A stretch of 64,000 bases of DNA from Phoebastria nigripes (GCA_035582835.1 JAYKAV010000005.1:189950-253949), one strand, 5' to 3'; shown: positions 48,271 through 61,726, counted from the first letter of the stretch. Program-made: numbers and translations. Notes: generated by a model not told the origin, from the sequence alone.

Positions 48271-51200
48271 TGGTATTATTTTCAGAGACAAGGTTTCCGT
48301 AATATTTAGGGACATTTGTTACCTACTGGTATTCAAAGCTTTTAGTATCGGGGGTAATATACAATGCTATTGTGCATTATTAGTAAAAAAGGCAGTTTAA
48401 AAGGAATAATTATGTGACAAGAACATACTAGCATTAAGAGGTTTGGCAGCCACTTCCTTACTTGGTATTGCTGCTAAGTAATTTTTAACCTTATTTGCAT
48501 CATATCCTTAGAGAATTCAAGTACAGAAATTCTCACTGCTGTTAGTAGACGATGGTTATAAAATACCCACATTTTTTAATATTGCAGTGCATTAAAAAAA
48601 ATCCTATGGCAAGAATCTGTCCTACCCATCCAGCAAATCTAAGCATTTAGAATACTTAGAGGAAGCAAATAGCTGGGTATCTTAATGGATATGCATTCAG
48701 GACTAGATTAGAAGATGTTCTCTGCCCATCCAGGGCCTCAGACCTCCATAGTTGCACAGAAGACTCCAACATTAGGTGATAATAAACATATCTGTATGCA
48801 TTTCTGCAGGAGTCTAAGCTAGCAGAGAAGTAGGCTGTGAAAGAGGTGAGGTCAAGACCCCCAGCAGGCTTCTGTCCTGACCCACTGCAAAGCACGGGAA
48901 CACCAAGCACAGGGGGGTGATACAGAAATTGTTTCTTCTGTGCATACAAGGAGCTGCTCTTTCCTNGGTGACACGCTGGAGATGAAACCTGCAGGCAGCT
49001 CTGTGACCCTGTATGATGTTCATTTCGGTGGTACCTTGAACAGCTGCAAGGGCAGCTTTTTTCTTCTTCTTTTTCTGCCGTGGTCCTTCCAGGTTCAGCT
49101 GCCTGCCTCAACCTGTTATGTCAGTCAACAATTTTCCTGCCGGCTCCCACAAGCTGGGTAATGCCGCATTCCTCTGTCAGTCAAACTGTGGCAGCGCAAA
49201 CACCCTCCCTGCTTCGGACTTTCCCCTGCTTGAGGGCCTTAGCTTGCATCGTGCTTGGGTAAGGTTACTCACAGGTTACATTTCTGTGAACAGACTCTCA
49301 ACTTGAATGCGCTGCTCCTTTGAGGGTGGTCGAGTGGAGCTCACTGTCCCCACGTTGGCACCCCCTGTGCAACACACAATAACAGGATGGGGCTGAGCAA
49401 TCTCCTTATTCAGCTGTGTCGAGCCTTGGTTGAGTAAGAGTCATCGTGTGACTGCAGCCCATGCGCGTGAAACAGCCATTCCCATCACTGTGGCTGAACT
49501 CAGACCAGTACGACCACCAGCAAGAAGAGAAACTGTTTGGTCTTAGGGCAGAATAACTCGTGCTTGAAAATGGGCGATTTCCATCAGGCTTCCATGTTAA
49601 CTCTTTCCGTTCACTTGCATATCTGTTCTGAAATTTTCTTCAACTAGGCTATTTTCCATTACTTATTTTATCCCAGAGATTAATGTTTGGCCACTGTTTG
49701 TAAATACACATCATGTGTTTACTAATACAAGAATGTAAAATGTACTTTCCCTATTAAAAATAAAATAAGCCTCTTTAATAGCAGAACAGCTTGTGTTTGA
49801 AGGTCAGACTTTGGCGTGGAAATAGTTCACGCTGAGAAGCAGCACCTTGGAGTACTCTAATGAAAACTGGCAGTGATTTGACTGAGCTACAAGCCTTCAG
49901 AAATCACACCTCACACAAACAGTCATGTTTAAACAGTGATTGTCTATTATTTGGCAGAAAGGCCATAAATGCATACGTGGCTAATTCAGTTCTGTCCTCA
50001 GCATTACACTGGGGATGCACAGAGAGAGGGAGGGCTGCGATGGCGTTCTCAGTCAGTTCAAAGTGTAGGGGTAGGCAGGATGGTGTGGTTATGGACTGGC
50101 TTAGGAAGCAACCATCTGCAAGTGTTAGCACGTGCAAGAAAGATATGCGTTCAGCAAGTCACTGTCTTGCTCAAGACAGGATTGTTTTTTGGTTTGATTT
50201 AAATATTGGAGATGAATTTAGGATTGGGGCTTTTTTAAGTCTTGTCTTAACGTTTTTGCAGATGTAGTTTCATTCCCACAGTTTATTGTGGACTATCATT
50301 TGAATTTCAGAGTATCAGAATTAACATTAGGAGGTGTATAAAGCTCATCTCACAGCTACTATCTCATTTTGGCTGCTAGAAGAATGTCATTTAGTTAATC
50401 CATTCATCTGCAGCAGCAACCTGGAAGGTGGAATTTGCCTGTGTGACATTTTTGTTGTTAGGATCTGCCAGCTTCATAGATTTGCTGTCACTGTAAATCA
50501 GGTTAGATTTTATTTAATTAAACCAGTTTATCTGCCATCCATACTAATTACTGTAGTTCATGTTAACTATATGCACTTCTGCTTCCGTAAAGTTTCACAA
50601 CTTATTACAAATACAGGAATTCTTAAAATTCATTAATATAAGCACCAGACTCAAATTCCAATTAGATAAGCACTTTCCATTAGATTTGGAGGGAGGAATA
50701 AAAATACAGGATGGGTATGCCGAGTGTCTTATCCAGAACACAGTTCTAGATGAAGGAATGTTTTATTTCTATATTTCATTTATAAGGTATTAGAAATGTA
50801 GCACTACTCTTGCAGTGTGTTGTTTCATTTTCTGAACAAGACTCTACAAGTTACGCTGCAGGGAACAGCACCATGTCTAAACCTAGAGCCAGTGGGGTTC
50901 TGCAGGATAAGTCCTATGGGCATAAATGGAAAGCAGCAGAATACGGTTTTATCTGTTGTATACCTCAGACAATATATTTCCCATTTATCATTTAATCATG
51001 TTTACTCTTAACTTCTGCCCTTTTCCAATTTTTTTTTTTTGTTCCTGCAACTTAGCCTATTGTAGTTCCCTAGTAAGACTGTTCTGTCCACTGTCACGTC
51101 ATTTAAGTAACAGCAAACAGTAACTGTGAATTGTTGCTTCCTTAATAACAAAGCTGTAGTCATGATTTATTTCAGTTTAGAGAGGCAAGAATCATTTTGT

Positions 51201-52104
51201 TTTAGCTCAGTAACTGAGTAGTAAGTTGTTTTCAACAGAGTTTATTCTACTCAATTGTGAAGATACGATGCTCTGTGTTTTCGTAGACTTGCATGCCAAA
51301 ATTAACCTGTGTTAAGGCAAAGAATATAGAATATATAGTCTTCTATCACTGACTGATCTAAGGGCCTCAGTTACTGTGAAAGTAAAAAAAAAAGTGAAGT
51401 ATTTCAAATGAAGCAAAGTACACAGGTAGCTTTTACCACAAGGTGCAGCAACACTGTGCAGTACAGTGACTCCAAGGTGGCACTGAGAAAAGTTGCTTTG
51501 GAGCCAAAATAATACTGCTGTGTCAGCACAGTGCAACCCTCCAGCTAATTAGCCTTGTTAGCTGTGTACTACATTCTGCAAGAAAAGGTTGACTTAGGCA
51601 CTAAAGTATGAGAGAAAATTAATGACTGTGGATCCTAAGGAGGGAGCAACTCATCCATCCCTCTATTCCTTATGTACTAACTCAGGCAACTCTGGGNTGA
51701 GCGCATTGGTTTTTGCACTCCATTCCTAAATATTTGTAGGATGCGTCTGTATTCATCCAGATCTGGAGTACATTTCTGAGGTGAATCTCTTGATCATCAC
51801 TATCTAATATACTTTAACTCACATCATAGACCAGTCTTGGTGTGCATGAACTGGGTTCCTTTTGGATGAAAACAGGAAGATAACTCCAGGATCTCACCTA
51901 ATGCACTCCAAATGTTTGTGGGGGTTGAGCCCAATCCAAAGTAAAATCCCCTGAAATACATATGGCATGGACATTGGGTCCCTGGCACCAGCTATTTTAC
52001 TCTACAGTTTTGCTCCCACTGGCCCACGCAGTAACAAAAGTCTTCCCAGACACTGTACAAGGGGCCTGGATGACTAAACCAAACCTGCAGGTTCTTCTGA
52101 GAGA

Positions 52105-52665
52105 CAGGATCACTGCTGGTTGCAAGGGGGACTCAGGAGGTCATCTGGGCTAACCTCCCTCTTAAAGTACTGCCAACAGTAACTTGGCCAACGATGAACT
52201 TGTCTAGTTGAGTCTTGAAGAGCTCCAAGGACAGAGGAGCTTCTACTAGTGTCCAACCTGAACTACCCAAGCTGTAATACGTTGTCGTTGCCTTTGTTGT
52301 ACTCTCTGACACTGCCACAAAGAGCTTGGCTCCATCATCTTTGTAAGTGCCTTAGAAGTAGTTGTAGGCCGCAGTTAGGTCCCCCTTAGACTCTTTGCCA
52401 GACTAAACAAGCCCAGATCCCTCAATTTCCCCTTGTAGGCCATGTGCTCTTGGCCCCTGACCATCTCAGTTGCCTCTCCAGTTTCATCCCCATCCTCCTG
52501 ATTTGGGGTGCCCAGAGGTGGGCACAGCAGTCCTGGTGCAGCCTCTTCAGTGCCCGGGAGAGGAGGGTAATAACTTCCCGAGAGGGAAGTGAGGAGAGAG
52601 GGAGTGAGGCCACACTCCTCTGAATGTAACACAGAGCAGGGTCTGTCTTATTTGCAGTGTTCAAA
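52105..52665 (-). mobile_element. Decayed CR1 LINE 3' fragment, antisense to NWD2
   Basis: The + strand reads as the reverse complement of the CR1 3' region. Recognisable parts in order are ggtcatctgggctaacctcc (52139 onward), a stretch about spreading the load over small stands of ctccaaggacagaggagc (52218 onward), then aagcccagatccctcaattt (52408 onward) and cccagaggtgggcacagcag (52510 onward). The copy is truncated at its 5' end, as most CR1 insertions are, and has many substitutions, so it is old. Open frames on the - strand here are broken element or untranslated sequence, not a host gene. Ends are approximate. Confidence 0.85.
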
Positions 52666-54235
52666 TTGGATATATAAAAGCTGTGCACTGCAGATTTAGG
52701 ATCTCGCCTTGAGCGGCGTGCCCACAGTCAAATAGAAAGCTTGCAATGAAGCAAGGACTTGACTAATGCTTCTGGACCATTCTTTGTCTTCAGAACACAT
52801 TAGCATAGTTAGTATATTTTGAAACATGAAATCATAAATACATAATATTGTTGCACTTAGAGAGGATGTTTTATGAAAACTACTACACCTTTGACTTTTT
52901 TCCCCATCAAAAGTTTGTGAAGGAAGAACTCTGGTAATTCAGATAAATTTCATTAAGTTCATGGCTGTACTTTTGAGCCTTTGTGGTATAGCCTTTTTAC
53001 CTTGATGCAGATTTTATAAGAAATAATTTCTCTGGAGGTGTTCTGCATTGTTTTCTGTTTATAAAGATAAATGGTAATTATAGTACACATTTATGTAATA
53101 TTTCAAAGGTATATTTAAATATTAAGAAGGATATTAAGCATTTGGTGTAATTAATTAAATTACGGATTTCACACTCTCCTAGAATTGTCAAAATAAGAAA
53201 GAATATAAATCTGTGACCATGATTCTGTGAACAGACTTCTGATTTAGATGTATCAGCTGGAGCTCTGATAAACAGAACATTGTTAGATTTGCACACATAT
53301 CTCTGGTTTACAACAATATGGGGATTGTTAAATCAGGTTTAACCTATTGTTTTGTTTCAGTGCAGTTATTCAAATATTGCTTTAACTGCAGTAGATGTTT
53401 TCCATCATTCATAAGTTAACACTTTATTTCTCATCACGTGGCGCTCAGATCTAGTAGTTTACAACAGTTGTGTTTTATTTTTGAAAATAACTTAGCAACG
53501 GTGTCATCCCTCTGTGTCTTAACTCAGTCGACACTGGTCACAATCTAGACCTAGCCAAATCCATCATGTATCTTAGTCTTACTGGGAGAGACAATAAAAT
53601 TTATTATCTATGCAAGATTTCATTACTAACCAAATTTACTTCAAATTTGACAGTATGTTTCTCGAGTGATATGTTTTATATAAATGTGTTCAGATTAACT
53701 TGGACAGACAGAACTTAATAATAATTTTGGCGTCATTGCCATATTGTACTTCGTTATCAAAACACATGTCATTCTGCATGGTGAGAATAACATGTCAGAA
53801 CTGCGCATTTAGTATGATAGCAGGAATCACCTGGACCAAAAGGTACCATAAATAATGCTATTAACAGCTTTCTTCCTTTTAAGATACTATCAGATTAAAG
53901 ATGGTGAAGAAAGTGATAGTGTTTGACACAATGTCATTAATCCATGTTATTGATTTATTTCTAAGTATAGAGATCTATTTCATCTTTGGTATGTCTCTTT
54001 GTTCCATGGTGTTTCCAATTCATAAAATTCAGCTTCCTGAAAATTAAATAAAAAGTCAAACTTATAAAGAAATTCTGACTGCTGAATTACAAAATTAATT
54101 CAGCTGTGCTGTATTTAAATATGCTGCAATATTAAGATGTGTATGAAGCCTAATGTTGCACATACAAACACATGTATGTATTTGTACAATGTACAGTTTG
54201 GAGACTAAATCCCAGCACTTGATTTTCATTAGGTT

Positions 54236-54262
54236 TGTGTGTGTGTGTGTCTCTCTGTGTGT
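54236..54262. repeat. TG-rich microsatellite upstream of the NWD2 exon at 54359
   Basis: A TG run (54236-54250) is followed by CTCTCT and another TGTGTG, ending about 100 bases before the exon acceptor. Confidence 0.95.
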
Positions 54263-54358
54263 TTTAAGGGCTCTTTTTTATGTGATAAATCTATATCTCT
54301 GACTAAAAGAACAGAGTTCATATAAATATTGTTAATAACATCTTTTTCCTCAACACAG

Positions 54359-54447
54359 ATACAATAGCAGAAAGGAGCGCCCTAAGAGAACATGTGTATC
54401 CTAAGCTGAGAGAATTCTGCAGGGAAAATTATGGGCTGGAATTTCAG
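54359..54447 (+). CDS. NWD2: NWD2 internal coding exon (probably coding exon 2)
   Basis: This 89-base exon encodes part of the N-terminal region of NWD2, a large STAND-type protein with an N-terminal DUF4062-like segment, a NACHT NTPase domain and C-terminal WD40 repeats. It follows a pyrimidine-rich acceptor ending in cacag and stops at the donor CAG|gtaggt. The first two bases (AT) complete an Asp codon begun in the previous exon, followed by 29 codons starting TIAERSALREHVYPK and ending GLEFQ. The run ER..LR..V.P.L..FC followed by G..F is the DUF4062 signature also found in TEP1 and NPHP3. Compared with recalled human NWD2 it differs at only a few positions (for example Ile for Gly, Ser for Gln, His for Asn). 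The exon leaves in phase 0, which fits the next exon. NWD1 is the main alternative, but the close match favours NWD2. Identity comes from recall, not a search. Confidence 0.93.
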
Positions 54448-57400
54448 GTAGGTTTTGTCGTGTTGAATCTTGCGTTACTTTTTCTTGAAACTAACTCTAT
54501 TTAGAACAGATAACATTTTAAAATATCATTGGTAAAATAGAAAATGGCAACATTTTTCATATGTTAATTGTACTGAATTGATGTACTTAAATTATTTTAC
54601 AGGAAGATTTGAGGTAAATTCTGAATAGATGAAAAAACCATACGGTTTTACAATGCACTGGTGGTAAGAGCAATATGGCAACAAACTGATGACTTTCACA
54701 TTAGAAACTTAATGAAACACCTCTATTTTAGATATTCAAAGTATTTAAGAAGAAATAATGTTACATCTGAATTACCGTGTTGTACTTCTAGAAACCATAC
54801 TTAAGTTAATGCAACCTGTTTTTAATTTCATGTAATCATCATTGAAGTAGCACCATCTGTATACTCACATAATTGTTATATTATATCTACTCTAACTACA
54901 GGTTTGTCTTCCACTGTAATGTGGAAAATAATTTAACCAGGTGAATATTGAAACTGATTACCAAAATGAATTGAATGTGGAACATTTCTGTTGTGATTAT
55001 ATACTATGGAATTTGCTTCCTTTAACGTCAATTGTAAAATTCCCATTGCTTCAGTCAGTTCATGTTTTCCTTTGTGTTATGGAAGACATAGACCCATCCA
55101 CATCTTTGGTAAGAGCCAATTGGTAATAAATAATACAGTTGCATTTGACTTAAAACACATGAGTTTGGCATCACAGTTGAAGTCACTGGTACTTTTAAGT
55201 CAGGTATATCCTAAGTCACAGTCCAGTAAAGTCATCCAGTAAAGTCCCATATATGTCAGCAGGCCTGGAACTGGCTGTCTGCTAAGAGAAACAAATACAG
55301 CGTGCGATGTTGTAAAAATGTTGTTCAATTTTTCAAAAATTCTGGTTCTACATCCTGAAGCCTTCCTCACATACTGGTATTAACCTCCCACCTTAGTGAC
55401 CCCAAAAACTCAGCTCTCTAGAGTGTAGCTTACTTGGAAACAGCTAAAGCCTTTTATGCAACATCCTGTTCCTCCCAGTGTATTATTCTTGATGCACATG
55501 CAGCTGGTTTTTAATCAAAATAACAAGTTCTTAAATTAGAATATTTGGTTTTAATTCCCTGAGTCACAGTGGAGTTGCTGAATCTGCATGGTGGTAAATT
55601 CCAGAGTGATTTTTGATTATGGCTATAAAAGAATTTCATCTGAAGGTCCTAGCTCATCAGCTGATTGGGAGGTCCCAGCTGCAGTGGTGCATGCAAGGAA
55701 TAGCAAAAGATATTTAAACAATAAAGCATTTTTCTCCTGTTACTACCATGTGATATTAATGGAAAATATAAACTCTTTATTTCTCAGTCATCTCTGAGGA
55801 GACATCTCAGTGACAGGAGGGAAATGTCTCTTCGAAGTAGATCATAATCCACTGAATTCTTTGTGAGAGGAAACATCTTTCTTCAAATGGACTGTAATGT
55901 AGTCTCTAGGGGAGGAATAATTAAGTTTACTCTAGTTGATATTCATGGAAGCAAATTATTTTATTATATAGTTTCAACACCAGGAGCATCCTTATGTGAT
56001 ATGAGGTCTGAGAGACAGCTCCACTGACACATTTCAGAAAACAGCTAAAAAGCTATCACATTTCTGTGGAAGCAGCATAGGAAAACTTGTACAAAAAATT
56101 ACCATGGGAAAGTAGTAAAGCATTTTGGAGGAAGCTCTGAGGTAGACTTTATCAAAACTTTTTTTTTTTTGCCTTTTCCATTCCTGATACACTGAGTTTC
56201 TTAGGTTAGCATGCAAAATCAAGACTACAGTTTTTAGTGCAGTGGTGTCAAGAAAGTATTATGTACTTTTCAAATGCAGGGATAAATTTGTATTTCCCTG
56301 TACAGAGCAGAACACACAACTTTTCATCCTGATATGTAATCTTCTACTGACCCAACAAGAACTACCTTGCGTGTGACTACCACAAATGCGCTATAATATA
56401 GGGTGTCCTAAAGATGCCCTCTTCCTGATAAATCATGACCCAAATGAAATGCATTTGAGTACATTCATTGCTGCAGCTTCCACTGAGTCATCTGGCTGCA
56501 CTGATAAGTGTTTCAGTTGTTGGAAAGCATGAGATCTGTCAGGTGTCCTCAAGTTGGTGGGAGCTGTTAGGGAACATAAGCACCATGTGTGTGGAAGCAG
56601 AACTGAATATATTCAATCACTCTGTGACTTTGTTCGCTCAATGGACTTCCTTTTCCATTGAATCAGAAAATATTTCTGAAAAACAGGTATTGGTGAAGAC
56701 AGAAAGCACGTAAGCTGAGAAAAAGACTTCCAGAGTGCATGGTGTTTTGTACCTGAAATACAGTATTTTTTTAGGGGAGGACAGAGAGGTTAAAGAAAGT
56801 AGTTGTAATTGAAAATTTTTGGAGGATAACTAACCATAGTTAATTAGCAGCATGCTCTTTTCTTCTTGGGAACAATGAACTGTTTCAAATCATTTTCACC
56901 ATGTGATATATGCTAGAAGGAAAGTGGAATTTTGAATTAATGAAATTTTTTAGTGTTTTTTTAAGCACTTGGAAGCGATAAAGATAAAATTATTTCATTT
57001 CCTTAGAAAAATCTGTGAAATAGTAAGATTGGTAGGACAAAAGCTAAAATAAGCAAAAGGAAACACTGAATTATGAACGAAAAGTCTCTGTTAGGTGACT
57101 AGTGTGGAACTGAACTAGACCAGTGTCAGGCCACTGTGTGTAAGTAGCTCTCCCACAGAGCACTGGTTGTCATCTCACCTTGGCAGCCTTACTGAAAGTC
57201 AGAGTGAGTGTTTGTCACACAGTTTTTCCAAGTATAGGTAAAAACATACTTCAACATCAGATACAGTTTTCTTCTTGTTCCATTTCTTTAATTTTGTAAA
57301 TCCTATTTATTTTAGTTAGCATAAAGAATAACCAATAAGCCCCTCATTTTGAAATTCTTGGTGTCTTCAGAGGTTTGATGGCTAAAATATTTCCTCTTGC

Positions 57401-59321
57401 AGGACAAAATTACAACACATTAAGATACTATGCGCCAAAACTGTGTTACCCCATAAAAATAATCTGTAATGTTAAAGCACACAGAAGGCAGCCGCTGAGC
57501 CCCTACAATATCTGCTATTCCAGAGAATTTCCTCTTCACATTTACAGAATTAACGTGATTTCTGAACAGTTAGTTAAAATAGAAATTGCTTTTATGTTTC
57601 AGATGAACTTGAGCAGCACAATAAATTCATTCAACCAATAATTCAGATATTTTTGACTGTATGCTAAGATGCTCTAATTTTATAACGAGAATACTTAAGC
57701 TCTATCATACATCATTCAAGTAATCAGACGNCTGAATACAATGTGAAGTTCAATGATGAAGTCGTATAGATAAATAACAGAAGGGAGAGAGGAAGAAGGG
57801 AACGCTTTTTTCCTAATGAGACTAAAAGAGAAAAGGACAGAGAAGGAATCACTGCAAATGAGGGAAACAGGAAGGGTGGCTGAGATGCAGTTGTGTAAAG
57901 CAGAAGCTGCTTGTTCCAGCAAAATTTTGGAACAGAGTTTCTGTAAAAAATATATTAAGTGTATTTTCTTGGCAGTGTAAGCTACAATGCATTCTATACA
58001 TTGGGCTATTTCACTCATCATCAGTCAGACGGTACATTACCTCTCATGTTTGGCAACAGTGTGCCTACTCCAGCAAACACTGACACGCGTCCCAAACTTT
58101 TCTGGCAGAAATAACCAACAAGACTGTTGGTAGTGAAATTAAACATGGGCATAAATACTTCTAGGATTAGGTCTTAAACCTTGGCATTTATTGTTATGAG
58201 AAATTTTCCAAGGAGATTAACCATCTGTAAACTGGTGAATTTTACTTTTACATCAACCCGTTATTAGTTCTTATATTAGGTCTTCAGGCTGATTTTATGA
58301 TCTGTTTAAACAACAGCTAATTTTGTGATTCTGTTTCTTATGGAAACAGCAGAGTGCTTCCACATTACAAGTAATACTACAATAAACAATATTGTAATAT
58401 ATTCATGTCTTAATACAATTTTGATTTTTTTTTAACTATCCATTTGGACTTTTTTTTGTTCAAGTTACATACATGATGTTAACAATCAATAGTAGCTTAA
58501 ATGAGAAACTAGTAGCATGTACCATAAGTTTTATTCCAAAAAAAATGCATACATATGATCCCTATTCTTTTAAATTCAATTTCCCACAGTAAGAATTCAG
58601 CCTTTTAGTTAAAATGTGTAGTGAAATCACATTTCATCACTTAATTTCTTCAAATAAGTTTAACATCCATATTCTAGTTTCTTCCAGGAGTTTGTTTGCA
58701 ACTAATTACCATCACAAAACTGAGTCTGTAGCTACAGATGAAAAGCTGGACAGCAAGCTATCTGCCATTGCATATCTATACAATCTCTGCTTCCAAAGTA
58801 ACAAAGACCAGCTAACAAAGGAAGTACGATATTACAGAACCGCACATATTCTTTCTTTTGAGCCATGTGCACAGGATGAATTTATATCCTGTGGATACGA
58901 GACACAAGTCGTGGTCTTGACTGTGATCCACAGCAAAACTCCCATTAATTTCCATGGAGCCAGGATTTTATCAATGCTTTTGTTACTATTCTTACCTATC
59001 CATTATATGCAATCTAGAAGCAAATAAAGACTACATCAAATCAAGATCTTGTCATGCTAATCTCTGCAAAAAAATAGGAATATGAAATGAGAGACTGTCC
59101 CAGGAGGGACTATCTGGGTGAGAAAATAAGAGGCTTGAATTGTCATTTACCTAAGGAAACCCTGCCAGTCTGTGTAAGGACTGGATATAGACCGCATTGC
59201 TTTTTACCCCACTGCAGAGCAATGCTTAGCAGTACACAAAATGTTGACAAAGCTAATTTTTAATTTGATAGGTAGAAAGGGCATATGATAAAGTAACAAT
59301 ATGTTGCATACCATTTTCCAG
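54448..59321 (+). other. NWD2 intron between the two visible exons
   Basis: The intron is 4,874 bases long with gtaggt at the donor and ttttccag at the acceptor, and it interrupts the coding sequence in phase 0. It is AT-rich. It carries one ancient-repeat remnant near 58925-58971 and an ATG-initiated open frame of 137 codons at 58614-59027 on the + strand. I regard that frame as chance because it overlaps the repeat remnant and resembles no family I know. Confidence 0.9.
58925..58971. repeat. Remnant of the same ancient palindromic repeat, inside NWD2 intron 2
   Basis: The sequence runs gatccacagcaaaactccca, ttaatttccatggagccagg. Both the GATCCA..GC entry and the CTCCCATTGACTTCCATGG-like core are recognisable. 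It lies within the 137-codon open frame at 58614-59027, which argues against that frame being a gene. Confidence 0.45.
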
Positions 59322-59438
59322 GTCATAGACTTATACTGGGGAGTTGAAGCAGACGAATGGGACAGTCCGGAGCTGCAAAAGACTCGTATGAAGCTGTTAG
59401 AAGATTGCTTGAAAAGTTCTGCAGGTCCATGTTTTGTT
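59322..59438 (+). CDS. NWD2: NWD2 internal coding exon (probably coding exon 3)
   Basis: This exon of 117 bases (39 codons) continues NWD2 directly after the Phe-Gln end of the previous exon. The acceptor is ccattttccag. The translation starts VIDLYWGVEADEWDSPEL and ends AGPCFV. The IDL.WGV motif followed by a Glu/Asp-rich stretch is the conserved core of DUF4062-type N-termini. Recalled human NWD2 differs at about three residues (Glu to Ala, Asn to Asp, Thr to Ser). I end the exon at GTT|gtgggt because the family motif continues as F-V-G-(L/I)-L-G, so a single Val should precede the Gly supplied by the next exon. A second GT lies four bases downstream (end 59442), but it would add a residue and change the phase. 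Reading through the donor reaches a stop at 59484-59486. The next exon, beginning with the LLGEKYG-type motif, is not in the window. Confidence 0.92.
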
Positions 59439-61709
59439 GTGGGTATAAAAATAATGTTTTACTTTACAACAAAAATACAATGTTAGCTATCCTAACGTGC
59501 ATGATTCAGTAACAAATGTATTCTTTTCTTCTTTCTAAAATATTTTATATTCCTTGCTGTACGTTTGCTATACTGCATCCAAATGTTTCCCTATACAGCA
59601 CTGTAGAGTAACAGTGATTACTCAGTATTAGTGGAGAGGAAAGAAGGATCTTTCATGATCAATCCCCATAGCAAGTTGGGTTTAGAAACCACAAGGTATG
59701 ACTGTACTATTGTTAAAGGAGGCCACCATTAACTAATTCTCGGTGCTTCTCACACATGCATTATTGGCTGGCCTAGAAGGACTTTTACTTACAAAAGCAC
59801 AGCAGCAGCGAAGAACTATCTGCTCTGATCTGCATTTTGCCATTTTGTGTTGTAAACCCAGGACAAGTTAGGATGCCAGGTATTAGAGTGTGAAAAGACT
59901 GAAGGTCGGTGACAACCTGAGGAAGCTCTGAGTCTTTGTGTTTTTCCCACTCTCTGCCGTCTCTTTACTGTTGCCAGAACAAGCGTTGCTTTTAGGATTC
60001 TTCAAGAGTCAGTAAAGCTGGCAAAAAAGATAGATCTTCACTGGCTTTTCCTATTAGGCCTAAAGGAGAGACTGAATCACTTTTAGAGGAGTGGTTTATA
60101 AAGCTTTATGTATTTATTTTAATGTCAGAGAGGTCTTTTTCTGCAGATGAACCTGTTGTTTTACATCAAGCTCAACAGTCTTCAGCTATCCCTCACAGCT
60201 TTTACAGCTGAAGCAGTATGAATTTATAAAATCATGCCAAACATTGTGTAGGGTTCTAATAGCTGAAAGGCACTGGGAGTAGGCTGTATATATAAAGTCC
60301 TGCCAGGTATGCTTTTCCCCCTTCCAATGAATCATATACAATAGATTTTGCTGTCACTGATTTTATATTAAATATACAATTCAGAGTAGTGCATTTTTTT
60401 TCTCTTTCTTCTGTGCTTAGAAAGATTTGTACCATGTTTTAAGATGAACATAATTAACTTGAAAAATATTTAAAGACCAATTTAGTGCATGGTATGCTGA
60501 CTGTATTAGTTTTCAGTGCATAGACAAAAAATACATGACTTTTGATAAATGCCTTTTCCCAGCTACTTAGAGAGTAGCATATCCTCTTTATCTGTGAAGA
60601 GTAAGGCTGTTCTTTAACTTTCTGGGTAGATCTAGATAGAGAATCTCTCTAATGAGATTGGCTATTCAGTGGTATATACTGCATACTTAACAGCATCTAT
60701 TAAAGCATCAAAACAAAAGACAAGATGATTTGGGAAGAATGTGGGTTTATTTTGTATATGAGAAGTACTATGTGCAAGGGAGACTTCAGTGAAAGTACAA
60801 AAATGGCCGCAATGACTAGGATTTGCTATGATCAAGGATACTTCTCTAAAAGATAATATTATTCCAAAACATATTTAATTCTTTATCAGCTGTCTTGAGG
60901 CTCCATCTTTGTGAGAAATAAATGGGGGATGTATGACAATTCTTTTTCTATGCATAGTTGTAGGACTGCAGAGATATTAGGATAAGTCTCAAGTTACATT
61001 AACCTCTATAAAACTCTTCATTTGTGTTCAAGAAGACAACCAGCATTATTTGAAGACAAAAAGTGCTTGCAGAGAAAAAAATAGATATCCTACCTACATT
61101 AGATGAATTCAGTTCCAGTTTCATTCTAGTGCTGTAGAAGTACCAGAGCATACAGGGCAAAAGACAGACTCATTCAGTATCTATCCATCAGGCTGAATGT
61201 TTTCAAGCAAACATGCCTAATCCGACTTAACTAATTTTGTCAATCATTATACTAATTGTTAGTGTAAGTTTTACTACATTACAAGCATTTTGCTATTACA
61301 TGTCTTTATTACAAGTTTTCAAGGATTGGTCTGAAAGTAAAAAAACATTCCTTCTGTTTACTAGTGATATACTACTGATTGTCCTCTCCATAGTCACTTG
61401 TTTATTGCAGCTGGAAGGGTAGTGGAAATGCTTGTCGCTCAGACATCAAAAGACACCTGCCACTCTCCTTTGACAGCTTTAATTCCAACTTATTAACCTG
61501 TGTTGTGATGTTAGACTTCAATGGAAAACAATTTTAAGACCATGCCTTTGCTATTCTGAATTTTCTTTTCTGTAATATATTTGCTAAGAAAATAATTTAG
61601 AAAAGGTAGATTTCTCCTCTATACCTAAACGTAGCTAATTGAACTCTAATTCTTAGACTTGTTATAATAAGGCAGAGAAGAGTTCTGAAAAAACTGTAAA
61701 AGTCCTTGA

Positions 61710-61726
61710 TTTTTTTTTTTTTTTTT
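61710..61726 (+). repeat. Poly(T) run in NWD2 intron 3
   Basis: Seventeen T in a row. No element body is recognisable on either side. Confidence 0.9.

Larger units (their letters stand above)
32640..54358 (+). other. Inferred NWD2 intron 1 (5' part from the gap onward)
   Basis: This stretch of about 21.7 kb between the gap and the first visible NWD2 exon holds no exon I can recognise. Its first few hundred bases belong to the CpG island, and it then becomes AT-rich. Contents listed separately include a CA microsatellite, ancient repeat remnants, a tRNA-like SINE remnant, an octamer cluster and an old CR1 tail. Open frames here are short, unrelated to each other and often lack an ATG. The extent assumes coding exon 1 is in the gap. 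Confidence 0.75.

Noticed and set aside
49860..50267. Plus-strand ATG-initiated frame of 135 codons in NWD2 intron 1
   Set aside because: No family resemblance, overlapping frames on both strands, and no convincing flanking splice sites.
52375..52688. Two overlapping minus-strand frames of 85-88 codons
   Set aside because: They lie inside the decayed CR1 tail, so they are broken transposon or untranslated sequence rather than a host gene.
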